Assembly: GCA_019090455.1 (NCBI GenBank)
Contig: JAHRWA010000006.1
Coordinates: 1 to 64,000 of the forward strand
Direction: 5' to 3'
Length of the DNA stretch: 64,000 nt
Origin: Pseudomonadales bacterium
Lineage (GTDB): Bacteria > Pseudomonadota > Gammaproteobacteria > Pseudomonadales > DC-out160
The stretch's first letter is position 1; every line of letters begins with the position of its first letter. The notes below the pieces were generated by a model. That model saw nothing but the letters and a program-made list of their open reading frames with translations, was not told the origin of the DNA and ran no database searches. Positions 28,418 through 38,806 of this stretch are shown piece by piece. Position numbers and translations under genes: made by a program.

Positions 28418-29091
28418 CGTTCCTGTTAATTGGATATGCCCCCATGGAGTATAAACAATGCAGTCTCAGGTATTTGATATCTTTGTATTCAATATCGACT
28501 ACTGTGCGCTACCTCAAACGGAAAAATCGTTTCGTTATCCTTTAGAAGAATATCGAAAAATAGAATGCGACAGCCCATGAGGCTTTTTGTGCTAGTTTGA
28601 CTAAAATGGCCCCTGCAGATAGCGCCTCATCCATGATTTGATAAACCTCGTTTTTAGACGGCACATTATGAGTCAGGTTAAATCCATTATCGTCAATTCA
28701 ACCATACTGATGACTATAAAATGTAATCAATAGTCACGCTACCTAACACACCACCCGAAAGAACTTCCTCCTATGAATTGAGGAAAACTTTCCAAACCGA
28801 ATGTTGTTATCTCATCAATTTAAGCCGCTTTTTGGTCTAAATTAGTTACACCAGATAATCGTTTTAGACATAAGGTACAAACCACTATTATGACATTTGT
28901 GCTTCACGGTTCCATTCGCTATACCTATTTGTATAGCTCTTATTTCAGTAATTTTTTCAGTGAAAGATCATTTTTTTTGCGTTCAAATTCAATCCACCTA
29001 CTATGAAAAAATGGCTGAATGTGACTATTGAGAAAACATATACCCCATTAATAATGGACTAAACGAACGCTCGGCCAGAGGTTAGATACTT
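28418..29091. other. Gene-free divergent intergenic region
   Basis: About 670 nt of AT-rich sequence lie between the divergent lipoprotein and peroxidase genes. I see no plausible coding region, RNA gene or strong inverted repeat. It must hold the promoters of both flanking units. Confidence 0.6.
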
Positions 29092-30087
29092 GTGAAAAAA
29101 GGGTTGAAGCATTTAATTTATCATTTAATCGTAGCCGTCATGCCGCTGCTGTCTTCTAACGTATTTTCTTTCGAGCCTCTGAGCACTCCCGATCCTGATG
29201 ATATTGAATTCCCAGATGATGAAGCTCACAGTCAAGCTGAAGTTAATTTGGGAAGAACCCTATTTTTCGATACAAGACTAAGCTTAAATAAAACTCAATC
29301 TTGTGCTACTTGCCATAATCCAGACCTAGGATTTAGTGACGGTATGGAAACCAGTATCGGTGCTATGGGGAATAGAGTAGGACGCAATGCACCTCATCTA
29401 TATAATCTAGCATGGAATATATTACAATTCTGGGATGGTCGAGCGTCTTCTCTGGAAGAGCAAGCCTTGGGACCGATAGAGGCTGCGGGAGAAATGAATA
29501 TGCCGCTGTCGGAATTGATTCCTAGGCTGGACTCAGTTTCTTACTATAAAGAGACCTTTACCAAAGTCTATGGTCGTTCGGGCGTATCAAAAGAAAATCT
29601 TGGGCGGGCCATCGCAGCCTTCGAAAGAACACTGATCTCCGACAACGCTCCTTTTGATCAATATCTCGCAGGGAATAAATCGGCCATGAGTCCTTCAGCC
29701 ATTCGAGGTATGAATTTATTCGAGGATAAAGCGGGGTGCGTGGAATGTCACGATGGTGCCAATTTCACTGACAACAGTTTTCACAACATCGGAGTCAAGG
29801 GCGGTGATTTAGGAAGAGGCCCCATAGTTAACGACAGTACGTTGAATAAAACATTTAAAACACCAGGACTACGCAACATCACATTGTCTGCTCCGTATAT
29901 GCATGACGGATCAGAAAAAAATTTAGAGTCAGTGGTGCGATTTTATAATCGAGGCGGTGATGATAAAAATGGAATAGACGCACTCATTAAGCCCTTAGAA
30001 TTATCTGAGCAGGAAATTAACGATTTAGTCGCATTTATGGGCGCACTACTCGATCCTGTTTTTGTCGTCAGACCAAAGTTACCTTAG
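29092..30087 (+). CDS. Diheme cytochrome c peroxidase (CcpA/MauG family)
   Basis: A periplasmic diheme c-type cytochrome of 331 residues with a signal peptide ending near F-S-F-E. Two heme sites are visible: C71-A-T-C-H75 and C216-V-E-C-H220. The family motifs G-R-x-L-F-F-D, W-D-G-R-A and A-P-Y-M-H-D-G are present; M270 in the last is the expected distal ligand of the high-potential heme, as in peroxidases rather than MauG (Tyr). It reduces hydrogen peroxide or, in the wider family, oxidises another protein. It starts at GTG and is first of three redox genes. Confidence 0.9.
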   Translation: MKKGLKHLIYHLIVAVMPLLSSNVFSFEPLSTPDPDDIEFPDDEAHSQAEVNLGRTLFFDTRLSLNKTQSCATCHNPDLGFSDGMETSIGAMGNRVGRNAPHLYNLAWNILQFWDGRASSLEEQALGPIEAAGEMNMPLSELIPRLDSVSYYKETFTKVYGRSGVSKENLGRAIAAFERTLISDNAPFDQYLAGNKSAMSPSAIRGMNLFEDKAGCVECHDGANFTDNSFHNIGVKGGDLGRGPIVNDSTLNKTFKTPGLRNITLSAPYMHDGSEKNLESVVRFYNRGGDDKNGIDALIKPLELSEQEINDLVAFMGALLDPVFVVRPKLP

Positions 30088-30204
30088 CGAGCGAACTTGA
30101 TTGAACGAGATATATAAACGGCTAAACTAAAAATCGAGAAAATATGATTTACACAAAGGACATTACGCTGCTCTGCTACTTCGAGCTATCACAAGGACCT
30201 ATTC

Positions 30205-30828
30205 ATGTTAAAACGTGACTTAGTTTTTATTATTCTTGTCACTCTCATCACTAGTACTGCCGCTGCAGATACCATTAACGGAACCATCAAATTTCTTAGA
30301 AAACCGCCTTTGGCAGGATTATTTTATGTCGATGGTATTACGGGAAATAAAAGAAATGCGGAACTAGATCAGAAAAATAGAAAATTCACTAAAGATATTT
30401 TAGTTCTGTCTTCAGATGGGGAAATCGTTTTCAGTAATTCTGACGACGTGGATCACAACATCTATGCCAATGATGCGAAAACCCGTTCCCGCTTTGATGT
30501 TGGGTTGATGGTGACCGGCATTCAGGTAAAGAAAACATTTAATTGGCCCGAAAAAAGTATGATACGGATTGGCTGTAAAATACATCCGAAAATGAAATCG
30601 TATATTGTCACTACAGATAATAGTCTCTACACAACGTTTGAATTCCGACGTTCAGATGGCCCCTATTCTTTTTCTCTTACGGACATTCCCAACGATCAAT
30701 CAGCGTTCACTTTAATGATTCCTAAATACGAACCCGTAAAGCTGACTTTAAACCCTGGAGAATCAAAGAGTGTACCTATCTTAAAAAAGGGAAAAGAGAA
30801 GGGCTCCATTACTATAAGGCGAGATTAA
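30205..30828 (+). CDS. Periplasmic cupredoxin-like protein
   Basis: A 207-residue exported protein (signal peptide cut near A-A-A/D21). Residues 25-135 resemble a blue-copper cupredoxin: H84 in D-H-N-I-Y, then G-C-K-I-H-P-K-M supplying C124, H127 and M130, the four type-1 copper ligands. It resembles proteins annotated as methylamine-utilisation cupredoxins. The C-terminal 65 residues form an extra beta-rich domain. The start has AAGGA upstream. It probably carries electrons to or from the diheme peroxidase or the P460-like protein. Confidence 0.8.
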   Translation: MLKRDLVFIILVTLITSTAAADTINGTIKFLRKPPLAGLFYVDGITGNKRNAELDQKNRKFTKDILVLSSDGEIVFSNSDDVDHNIYANDAKTRSRFDVGLMVTGIQVKKTFNWPEKSMIRIGCKIHPKMKSYIVTTDNSLYTTFEFRRSDGPYSFSLTDIPNDQSAFTLMIPKYEPVKLTLNPGESKSVPILKKGKEKGSITIRRD

Positions 30829-30835
30829 TCAGGAT

Positions 30836-31588
30836 ATGTCTATTCAGATGCGGAAGGTAATTTACAATAATATTTTTTTGAATACGATAATAAAGAGCAT
30901 CCGTAATCTTGGCCTTTGTTTCCGTGGTCTATGTTTCGGTGGTCTATGTTTCTTTAGCCTATCCATAGCATCCTATACGGCCCCTGCATTGGCTGAGACA
31001 GTAATGCCTAACAATACTATCGGAGATGGAAAAGCTCACCTAATGGAGTCGATTCTAAACGTTAACAATCCATTTCAGGTGGAAACATTTAGTGTCCCAA
31101 ATGATTATGCTTCAATAATGGAAAATTACAGAGCTCAGTATTTAAGAGTCTCCGGGTTCGAGTTTTCAGGTCTTCATTGGAATACCTTTGTAGTGATATA
31201 CCTCAATAGAGGCGGCCTCATTTATCGGAACAACTACTTTGAATATGTCCGAGTTTATTTGGAAAATGACGACGACGAAGAAGATTTGGAGCCTATTTTT
31301 CAAACTTACAAGAGAGGTACCATCGTTCTAAAAGAGAGCTTTTCCTCTAGTGAGGGTAAACCCGGTAGGGCTTTATACCTAACGGGCATGATTAAACGAG
31401 AAAAAGGCTATGATCCCCAAGGAGAAGATTGGGAGTATTTCATGTCAAATAGTGACGGTGATTTTATGATGCGAGGTTCAAGTGCAGACACAACAATACA
31501 GAAAGAATGCAGTAATTGTCACAGCAATGTGAGTGATCGAGACTATATATTTTCTACCTACTATTCAGAACCTGCGACGTTAAAATAG
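30836..31588 (+). CDS. Cytochrome P460-family protein
   Basis: An exported protein of up to 250 residues (ATG 30836 or 30848). The C-terminus has one heme site, C225-S-N-C-H229, followed by D-Y-I-F. Preceding motifs G-T-I-V-L-K-E and G-Y-D-P-x-G-E-D-W-E-Y-F match the cytochrome P460 family. Characterised P460s oxidise hydroxylamine with a Lys-crosslinked heme; many relatives are uncharacterised, and I cannot confirm the crosslinking Lys. The leader contains three tandem G-L-C-F-x units from a 15-nt repeat, an odd Cys-rich hydrophobic core. It follows the cupredoxin gene by 7 nt. Confidence 0.8.
   Translation: MSIQMRKVIYNNIFLNTIIKSIRNLGLCFRGLCFGGLCFFSLSIASYTAPALAETVMPNNTIGDGKAHLMESILNVNNPFQVETFSVPNDYASIMENYRAQYLRVSGFEFSGLHWNTFVVIYLNRGGLIYRNNYFEYVRVYLENDDDEEDLEPIFQTYKRGTIVLKESFSSSEGKPGRALYLTGMIKREKGYDPQGEDWEYFMSNSDGDFMMRGSSADTTIQKECSNCHSNVSDRDYIFSTYYSEPATLK
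30911..30955. repeat. 15-nt in-frame tandem repeat (3 copies)
   Basis: Three diverged 15-nt units (GGTCTATGTTTCGGT type) encode G-L-C-F-R, G-L-C-F-G and G-L-C-F-F in the P460-like leader peptide. Confidence 0.9.
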
Positions 31589-31766
31589 GTCAAAGAAGAG
31601 TGCATAATGAGGAGGCTATGTGTCGTTAAATTGTCACTGGAGAATGTTTTCTTGCTGAATTCAAATAGATTGAATCGATTTTGGTTCTCATCTATACCTA
31701 AAGTAAGGCAATCATTTTTGCTTCCTTACCTGAACATCTCACCTCTGAGTATTGCGCCAAAGCATT

Positions 31767-33812
31767 ATGATGTCGTTGTTAGCAGAGCTAAACACTAAAC
31801 TTCGCAGCAAATTATGGCTAGGGTACATTAGTGTCCTGCTGATGCTTCTAGTCTTATCTGTACTCAGCTCCCAAGGCGTATCGGTACTTGCCGGCAAGAT
31901 GTCGCATGTTGTGGAAGTTGCACAGCCAAAAGCCTTTGAAGCATTAGAGATCTCAGCGCTATCCAATCAGGGTGTTAGCGCATTGGCCTATTATATTTTA
32001 AATGGAGATGCAGCACACAAGAAAAAGTACCTTGAAATTTTTACCGAAATTGGGAGCAAGCTAAACAGGCTCAAGGCGGCCGCAAAATCTAGCGATATAT
32101 TACATAGAGCCCAAGCAATTGAGTCAATTCTTTCAGCAATAAGCGATGAGAACGCCACGATCTTTAGCTTAGGCGATAATCGCCTTAATAACTTTCCTGC
32201 TTTAGCTTTAATGGTGAATGATCTTGACCCCCTCGCCAATGATATTGGACAACAGCTTACCGACCTTGCGATCGACATGATGGAAGACAGTGATACGGTA
32301 CACGACTTTCTTGTCACACTTAGATTGAACTGGGCCTTATTACTCAAATATGACAATTCTTATATCGCCCAACGCAGCCCAAATTCGCTAGAACAGATCA
32401 AACTGTTTGAAAATGGTATTCGTCAAATGAGTCAAAACATTAACAGAGAGCTAAATGGAAACATTGAACTTGAAGATGCTTTAGATTCCTTCTCAGATAT
32501 TTTAGCATTGCAGGATGAGTATTTTGTTATCCACGCCTCAATGCTAAAAACACATCAAAAAGATGATTGGCAAAGAGATAGCTATCTAATCCGTCATAAA
32601 ATATCACCCTTGGTGGATCAATTAAACCTAGAAATAGAAATGCTGGTTAAACCCATCTATACCGATATAGAGAAGGTTAATCTCGAGCTGATAGAAAAGA
32701 GTACAGCTATTAAAACCGGCATCATAGTGATAAGCCTACTCTGTTTAAGCATAACCGTTATTAGTTTGTATCATGCTGATAAAATAATTATCAAACCCTT
32801 GTCGCGACTTAAAGACGTATTAGCCGACATATGTGAAGGTCAAGGTCATCTTGATCAAAGAATAGAAATACAAACTAACGATGAAATTGGACAAATTGCT
32901 GCGCTTTTTAATCATCTATTAACCGATCTTGAACAAATGATTGTGAATATCAGAATAGAATGCGATTCGCTAAATCAGCAGTCAAAACAAACCAACGAAG
33001 TCATTCGCTTAGTCGTAACCAATATAGACAAGAGTTCACAGCTCATTACCAAGGTAAATGAAGATACGGAGGATATTGCGGCTTGTAGTACTGAGATTTC
33101 ATTGCAAACAGAAAAAACAGTTCAAGAGGTGGATGAGACGACTAAAGTGGTGTTAGTTGGCGTCAAAAATATTTCTGAATTAACTCAGCGAACTGAAGGC
33201 CTGGGTTCAGATATTAATGTATTAACGAATAAAATTGAAAACATATCTTCAAAGGGATCAGCAATGCTATCTATGATAGATGTCATAAAGACCATTGCTG
33301 ATCAAACTAATCTATTAGCATTAAATGCCGCAATTGAAGCCGCCAGAGCAGGAGAAAGTGGACGTGGGTTTGCTGTTGTCGCTGATGAAGTCAGAAATCT
33401 CGCATCTAAGACACAGGGGTCCGCTGCAGAGATCAGTCAAATATTAGAGGAAAATTTTCAACTCAATGCGGATTTAGTTAATTGCATGAAAGCAGCGGAG
33501 GAAACCACAAATGGCTTAGAAGCATCAATGGGGCAAACTAAGGAATCCATTGCAAATATCGCCGATAGCGTTGACCACATTAGTACCATGGCGCGAGAGA
33601 TTGCCACGGCGACAAAACAACAAAAACAAAATGGGGAGAGTATTGCGACGAGTGGAACTGAAATGCATGTATTGTCAATGGGTAGCAATCATTTGGCTCA
33701 TAACATGGAAGAGGATATGAATCTGTTGCTAGCAGTCTCCACTCGTCTACTAACTATGGTCCAACATTATAGAGTGAGTGAACACATTTGCTCCAATGTT
33801 GATGTTTTTTGA
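31767..33812 (+). CDS. Methyl-accepting chemotaxis protein
   Basis: A chemoreceptor of about 681 residues. TM1 is at 18-36, a large helical periplasmic sensor domain spans about 37-318, and TM2 is at 319-338. HAMP follows (I-I-K-P-L-S-R-L, then [11 protein letters not shown]) and a cytoplasmic signalling coil with the invariant tip [19 protein letters not shown]. No C-terminal CheR-binding pentapeptide is visible. The open frame extends to a TTG at 31752, but ATG 31767 or 31770 is likelier. It lies 178 nt after the P460-like gene on the same strand and may sense a molecule related to that redox chain (inference). Confidence 0.95.
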   Translation: MMSLLAELNTKLRSKLWLGYISVLLMLLVLSVLSSQGVSVLAGKMSHVVEVAQPKAFEALEISALSNQGVSALAYYILNGDAAHKKKYLEIFTEIGSKLNRLKAAAKSSDILHRAQAIESILSAISDENATIFSLGDNRLNNFPALALMVNDLDPLANDIGQQLTDLAIDMMEDSDTVHDFLVTLRLNWALLLKYDNSYIAQRSPNSLEQIKLFENGIRQMSQNINRELNGNIELEDALDSFSDILALQDEYFVIHASMLKTHQKDDWQRDSYLIRHKISPLVDQLNLEIEMLVKPIYTDIEKVNLELIEKSTAIKTGIIVISLLCLSITVISLYHADKIIIKPLSRLKDVLADICEGQGHLDQRIEIQTNDEIGQIAALFNHLLTDLEQMIVNIRIECDSLNQQSKQTNEVIRLVVTNIDKSSQLITKVNEDTEDIAACSTEISLQTEKTVQEVDETTKVVLVGVKNISELTQRTEGLGSDINVLTNKIENISSKGSAMLSMIDVIKTIADQTNLLALNAAIEAARAGESGRGFAVVADEVRNLASKTQGSAAEISQILEENFQLNADLVNCMKAAEETTNGLEASMGQTKESIANIADSVDHISTMAREIATATKQQKQNGESIATSGTEMHVLSMGSNHLAHNMEEDMNLLLAVSTRLLTMVQHYRVSEHICSNVDVF

Positions 33813-34006
33813 TCGCTGGGTAAATTGACCTTCAACAACTTGACTTTCCAACTGTTTTCACCATTACTTATCTCGATGTAGTTTCTTAATAGTATCCACA
33901 CTTTCTAACTTTAATTTTCTTTAGCTATTATTTGCTTTTCAAAACTGCGTTTTTCTTGAAAGCTAAGGTTAGTTTCTCCAAATTGCAACGAGAGGAATAA
34001 ATAATC

Positions 34007-34978
34007 ATGGCTCAATCCAAAACCAAATTCCGTTACGACGAAGTCATCGCGAGAGATATCTCTTTCAATTTAACTAAAGCTAATGTCCATAAGCACTGGT
34101 TTAATGATGACCCCTGGAACACTATCTGGCTGACAGCGATATTAGCAGCTGTTCCAGAAGGCGAAAGGTGGGGATTACGAGCAGTAGCAAAGCTACTCAA
34201 CAAAGTGAAGGACCCGGGTATTCGAGAGACGGGCGTCGCTTTCTGCAAACAAGAAAGGATCCATGCTCGTGAACACGATGTCATGAATGATTTAATAATC
34301 GAAGACGGCCTTCCCCTTGATAAAATTGAAAAGCCTTTTGCTGCTGGATTTGAGTTTATTAAAAAACATGTCAGTACGGAGATGCAGGGAGCTCTCGCCG
34401 CTTCTGCCGAACACTTTACCGCTATTATCGCCTCTGTTTTCTTAGAGCATCCCGAAGCATTCAAAGATACCGACCCTGAAATAGTCAACATGCTGTACTG
34501 GCATTTCGTTGAAGAAACAGAACATAAAGCGGTTAGCTTTGATGTGTTCACAGATGCCAGCGGAAACCACTTCGCGGCCTACCTTAGGCGTGTATTCGGC
34601 ATGGCGTCGATGACGGCCTTAGGAGCACCCGTGATTAGCATCTCTGTTGCTTATTTATTGTGGCACGATAAGCAATTAACAAACATTCCATCAGCTCGCC
34701 GAATGTTCGAAACCTTATTTGGTGAACCCGGAATTATGAGAAATATTGGAAAGCTGTATTTGCCATTTTATAGACCCAGCTTTCATCCTTGGGACGATGA
34801 CAATCGCGAAGTAATTAATGTTTGGAAATCGGCCTATGAAAAGTCAGGTGACCCTGCGGAAGCGTATCAAGTATTCTGTGGGTGGATACAAAACCAAAAA
34901 CCGGCAAAGGCATCGAAAAAACACAATTCTCCTTTCAAAGCATTTTCGTCTGAAAAAGCGGAATTTATAGATGCGTAA
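34007..34978 (+). CDS. Metal-dependent hydrolase, PF10118-type
   Basis: A 323-residue protein resembling the predicted metal-dependent hydrolase family PF10118. The helical core has paired carboxylate/histidine motifs Q-E-x-x-H-x-x-E-H (about 82-90), A-E-H-F-T-A (about 133) and E-E-T-E-H-K-A (about 170), the pattern of a diiron-like four-helix bundle. No substrate is established for the family to my knowledge. The start has AGAGGA 9 nt upstream. It is monocistronic. Confidence 0.8.
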   Translation: MAQSKTKFRYDEVIARDISFNLTKANVHKHWFNDDPWNTIWLTAILAAVPEGERWGLRAVAKLLNKVKDPGIRETGVAFCKQERIHAREHDVMNDLIIEDGLPLDKIEKPFAAGFEFIKKHVSTEMQGALAASAEHFTAIIASVFLEHPEAFKDTDPEIVNMLYWHFVEETEHKAVSFDVFTDASGNHFAAYLRRVFGMASMTALGAPVISISVAYLLWHDKQLTNIPSARRMFETLFGEPGIMRNIGKLYLPFYRPSFHPWDDDNREVINVWKSAYEKSGDPAEAYQVFCGWIQNQKPAKASKKHNSPFKAFSSEKAEFIDA

Positions 34979-35457
34979 TTAACGATATGGTTGGGCACGA
35001 AGCAAACCTGAAACATTAGCTTTTAAGAGTTCGTGACCCAGCAATCCTTTTTAGGATATTCGATAATACAGATTATTATTCATTCCTAATATTAAGCTAT
35101 CCTACGATTTAAGCAGCTTATCAATATCAGGTTCCCTGTCATCCATTGAAACTCCCTACATTTCAAAATAACCAATTTTATTGACTAAAAGTGGCAACTT
35201 ACCCCAATCTGAAATGCGTGCAGCTACTATCTCACACTCAACAATTTAAAAGTCTACATAGACAAACTTTCCCTGGACAACAACAGCTTTTATTTACGTG
35301 ATTAGGGTTTTTCTTGAGTCGACATGTAAAGACAGATGAGGCCTCAAATGCAACATTCCATCTTAGATAAGAAGGTGCAGAGTAGTGAATGATATCACCA
35401 AGCTAGCTGAGGATATTTAAGAAATAATGAGTTGAGGAGGTTTTCAATATATAGAAA
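34979..35457. other. Intergenic region without recognisable features
   Basis: About 480 nt between the hydrolase and tRNA-Asp. I see no convincing ORF and no clear hairpin. It should contain the terminator of the tRNA pair. Confidence 0.5.
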
Positions 35458-35534
35458 TGGCGGAGCGGACGGGACTCGAACCCGCGACCACCGGCGTGAC
35501 AGGCCGGTATTCTAACCAACTGAACTACCGCTCC
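35458..35534 (-). tRNA. tRNA-Asp (GUC)
   Basis: A 77-nt tRNA with encoded CCA and G discriminator. The acceptor GGAGCGG pairs with CCGCTCC, the anticodon is GTC (C-C-T-G-T-C-A-C-G context) and the T-arm is GGTTCGAGTCC. It lies about 100 nt downstream of tRNA-Val, probably in one transcript. Confidence 0.98.
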
Positions 35535-35634
35535 GCAGCGGTTTGGCTACTATTTAACTGTAGTATAATATCTACAGCTCAATAATCAGCCTTTTCCAAA
35601 CTTGCTTCATTTCAACTCCTATCTTCATAGAAAT

Positions 35635-35710
35635 TGGTGGGTGGTACAGGGATCGAACCTGTGACCCTCGCCTTGTAAGGGCGATGCTCTCCCAGCTGAG
35701 CTAACCACCC
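35635..35710 (-). tRNA. tRNA-Val (UAC)
   Basis: A 76-nt tRNA with encoded CCA. The acceptor GGGTGGT pairs with ACCACCC. The anticodon loop C-T-T-A-C-A-A gives anticodon TAC. The T-arm contains GGTTCGATCC. Confidence 0.98.
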
Positions 35711-35723
35711 AAAGCAGACGCGC

Positions 35724-35751
35724 ATTTTAAGGAATCTGATGACAGAGTCAA
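35724..35751 (-). promoter_or_regulatory. Sigma70-type promoter of the tRNA-Val/Asp unit
   Basis: On the minus strand TTGACT (35746-35751) and TAAAAT (35724-35729) are 16 nt apart. A GCGCG discriminator, typical of stringently controlled stable-RNA promoters, follows. Confidence 0.8.
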
Positions 35752-36296
35752 ACACTATATAACATTTTTTTGAAAAAAATTTTGCCTCAAGCGCTTGTTT
35801 TTACAAACTAACAGATTTGGCAGATTTCCCAATGAGATCTAACCCAGGCTCTGAGAATAATAAGTTGAGCTGACTAGTCACGAAGCGCTACTTATTACGC
35901 GCGTGGAATATCCAGTACTTAGGAATTCATAGTCAGGACGCTACCACAGATCAACCAAATCACTTCCCTTAGAACTGCACCAGCGATTACACATCCAGTT
36001 CGAAGCCTAATGGACAGAGCCATTAGCAGACGTAGACATATTAATCATCAGTGCAAATTTGTCACTTCTCACGACTTAATAGTTACGAATTGTGATTTTC
36101 TACCAAACCGGACAACCATTCATTACAAGATGTTCGCCAACAATTGCTTTAATATATTTCTATTACTGACTTGAAAAGTATTATGGCACCAACTATTTCC
36201 CCATTCCCATGTTCCTTTCTTGTATCTGTGGAAGTCTGTTAATGCCTGATCCACATTTATGATAACCGGCTTATAATTTTAGATGGAAGCTAAAAC
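35752..36296. other. Intergenic region without recognisable features
   Basis: About 545 nt between the tRNA promoter and the histidine kinase. No credible coding region or RNA structure was found by eye. Confidence 0.5.
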
Positions 36297-37865
36297 ATGA
36301 CTCATATAAAAGCATCTAGCTGCGAAACTGAAAAGGAAATCCTTCTTAGCAGAATTCGTCGAATTCTTTGGCAATTGCTTATTGGCGTGGCAGCATTTTT
36401 TAGTCCTTCTGCATTCGCGGTCGATATTACTAATGATTCTTTTGAGTTCATGAGTTTGAGCCCCATTTTGATATCTCTTCTCGCCACCATCATTACTATT
36501 CAGACAATAATAATTTTTGGACTGCAAAGAAGTCGATTAAAAAATAAAAAAGCAAAACAGCACCTAAGTCTCTCGCATAAAGAGCTGGAGAAACGGGTTG
36601 ATGAGCGTACAGAAAGACTAAGCACTACAAATGAGAGGTTGCAACACGAGGTTTCCCGGCATGAATTAACCGAAGCCTTGCTCCAGGAAACCAAGGAATA
36701 TTTGAACAGTATTATTAATTCAATGCCATCTATATTAATAGGTGTAACGCCCACAGGCTATGTAACCCATTGGAACGCAAGCGCGGTACAAGCCACTGAT
36801 ATACAGCCTAGCCGTGCACTAGGATCACTAATCGATGAAATATATCCTGACATCTCCGTATCGACGGCAATGATTATTGAATCCATACAGCGTGGAATAC
36901 CCCAAACAAATGAGAATATTCAGCAAGGTGATGGGAATGAAGCACGTTTTATGGATGTTACAGTATTCCCACTCATTTCCAGTGAAATCACCGGTGCAGT
37001 AATTCGTGTAGATGACGTCACAGTACGAGTCAAGCTTGAAAATATGATGGTACAAAATGAAAAGATGATGTCCCTAGGAGAACTTGCTGCTGGAATGGCT
37101 CACGAAATTAACAACCCGTTGAGCGTTGTACTTCAAGGTATACAGAATATATTACGTCGAACTTCTCCGGCTATTAAACGTAACCTCGTCATCGCTCAAG
37201 AATGTGGCACAGAACTTAGTCACATCCATGATTATTTGACCAAAAGGGATATTTATCGTTTCTTGTTTGGAGTTCAAGAGGCCGGTGAACGGGCTGCGGC
37301 GATTGTCACTAACATGCTTGAATTCTCCCGCAGCAACACTCGACAACATATCCCCGTAGACCTTAGAGACTTACTCAATCACAGCCTAGATTTGGCAGCA
37401 AATACCTTTGACCTTAAATCTACATTTCACTTTAGACTAATAGATATTGAAAAAGATTTTGATTCAACTTTACCTCCTGTCCCCTGCACCAGCGCCGAAA
37501 TTCAACAGATCATCCTTAATCTCCTAAAAAATGCAGCTCAAGCACTGGCAAATGACTCCCGCCCCAATATCGAGCCAAGAATTACGCTGCGCACACGAAA
37601 GTTCGGCAACTTTGCGCAGATTGATGTCATCGACAATGGGCCAGGCATGGACTCTTCCATCGCAAAACGAATATTTGAACCCTTTTTTACCACTAAAGGT
37701 ATTGGCCAAGGTACTGGCTTAGGATTATCGGTTTGTTACTTCATTGTTACCGATCACCATGGCGGTACCATTGAAGTAGACTCGACCCGAGATGAAGGCA
37801 CAACTTTTACTATAAAGTTACCACTGACCACATCCAAACTCGCACTGGCAAGCCCGACAGATTGA
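36297..37865 (+). CDS. PAS-containing sensor histidine kinase
   Basis: A 522-residue inner-membrane kinase. Two hydrophobic segments (about 24-42 and 53-75) bracket a very short periplasmic loop. A coiled coil follows (80-130), then a PAS domain (about 132-245) and a DHp domain with phospho-acceptor H269 in A-A-G-M-A-H-E-I-N-N-P-L. The catalytic domain has N-L-L-K-N-A-A-Q-A-L, D-N-G-P-G-M and G-T-G-L-G-L-S. With almost no external domain it probably senses an intracellular or membrane signal through PAS. No response regulator is adjacent, so its partner is elsewhere. GGAAG lies upstream of the ATG. Confidence 0.93.
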   Translation: MTHIKASSCETEKEILLSRIRRILWQLLIGVAAFFSPSAFAVDITNDSFEFMSLSPILISLLATIITIQTIIIFGLQRSRLKNKKAKQHLSLSHKELEKRVDERTERLSTTNERLQHEVSRHELTEALLQETKEYLNSIINSMPSILIGVTPTGYVTHWNASAVQATDIQPSRALGSLIDEIYPDISVSTAMIIESIQRGIPQTNENIQQGDGNEARFMDVTVFPLISSEITGAVIRVDDVTVRVKLENMMVQNEKMMSLGELAAGMAHEINNPLSVVLQGIQNILRRTSPAIKRNLVIAQECGTELSHIHDYLTKRDIYRFLFGVQEAGERAAAIVTNMLEFSRSNTRQHIPVDLRDLLNHSLDLAANTFDLKSTFHFRLIDIEKDFDSTLPPVPCTSAEIQQIILNLLKNAAQALANDSRPNIEPRITLRTRKFGNFAQIDVIDNGPGMDSSIAKRIFEPFFTTKGIGQGTGLGLSVCYFIVTDHHGGTIEVDSTRDEGTTFTIKLPLTTSKLALASPTD

Positions 37866-37982
37866 ACTTAAGAAACAATATAAACCTCAATAAGGAGTAG
37901 TATCAAAAAAACCCGTATATACATGAGAGTAATATCTCTAAGCTAAGAGCTAACAAACATAATAAGGTGCAAAGAAAATAGA

Positions 37983-38002
37983 AAGGGCGCATACGCGCCC
38001 TT
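37983..38002 (-). terminator. Terminator of the TetR-family gene
   Basis: AAGGGCGC and GCGCCCTT arms with a 4-nt loop are followed on the minus strand by TTTCTATTTTCTTT. Confidence 0.8.
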
Positions 38003-38032
38003 ACAAGATGGAATAATACTACAGGTATTAAA

Positions 38033-38806
38033 TTACACTAACTCTTCTTCATCTCTCACTATTGATTCTGCCTTTTCCACATAAATCGCATTAGTGATTA
38101 TTTCAATAACGGCTTCCGATTGAATTTTCACTTGCTCCGCATCAAGCGCATTGACTCCATATAGACTCTCAATCATTGGTGCCAAAGCAAAGAAATTACA
38201 AACGCTTGCCGTCACAATCGTAACCGTTTGGGCAAATGGAATGTTCTTAATCCAGCCCTGGCTAACCCCTTTATTATGTGCCTCTATAAACACCCCTAAA
38301 GAAGGTCTCATCCACTGATCAACCATCCATTCAAGACGATTTGTTTTTTGAGTACCCTCTCGCAAAATGAATTGCCCAAATTCTGGATGAGCTGCACTGA
38401 ATTCAACATACAAACGGATTGCTTCAGTCATCGCCGCCTTATTATCTAAGGCTGAAGATGCACTGCCTGTCGACATTTCTGTCAAAGGTGTAATAAATTC
38501 ATCTTTCAACCACGTAAAAACTTGCTCCACCGTCGCCTGCCATAGTGCTTCTTTGCTTTTAAAATGATAATGAATCAGAGGCTGAGTTACACCTGCTTCT
38601 TTTGCGATTTCAGTGGTGGATACACCATCATAACCACGTCGTGCAAACTCGGTAAGAGCAGTATTTAATATGCGGGTGCGGGCATCTTCTTTTTTTCGAT
38701 GAACGCCTTTTGATTGAAAAACTTCTGACTCTATTGGATGAACTGATTTCATTGCATCGGCTACGGGCGACGAAACGCCAGCCAAGATTGGATTTGATAT
38801 CGACAC
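38033..38806 (-). CDS. TetR/AcrR-family transcriptional regulator
   Basis: A 257-residue TetR-type repressor. A 38-residue N-terminal extension precedes the helix-turn-helix domain (about 40-88: R-T-R-I-L-N-T-A, F-A-R-R-G-Y-D-G-V-S-T-T-E-I-A-K-E-A-G-V, L-I-H-Y-H-F-K-S-K). A helical ligand-binding domain follows. It starts at GTG with GGGG 7 nt upstream. The neighbours are a kinase and a diguanylate cyclase, so no target is obvious; the acyl-CoA ligase at 40797 is one candidate because many TetR proteins control lipid genes (inference). Confidence 0.92.
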   Translation of the reverse strand: MSISNPILAGVSSPVADAMKSVHPIESEVFQSKGVHRKKEDARTRILNTALTEFARRGYDGVSTTEIAKEAGVTQPLIHYHFKSKEALWQATVEQVFTWLKDEFITPLTEMSTGSASSALDNKAAMTEAIRLYVEFSAAHPEFGQFILREGTQKTNRLEWMVDQWMRPSLGVFIEAHNKGVSQGWIKNIPFAQTVTIVTASVCNFFALAPMIESLYGVNALDAEQVKIQSEAVIEIITNAIYVEKAESIVRDEEELV

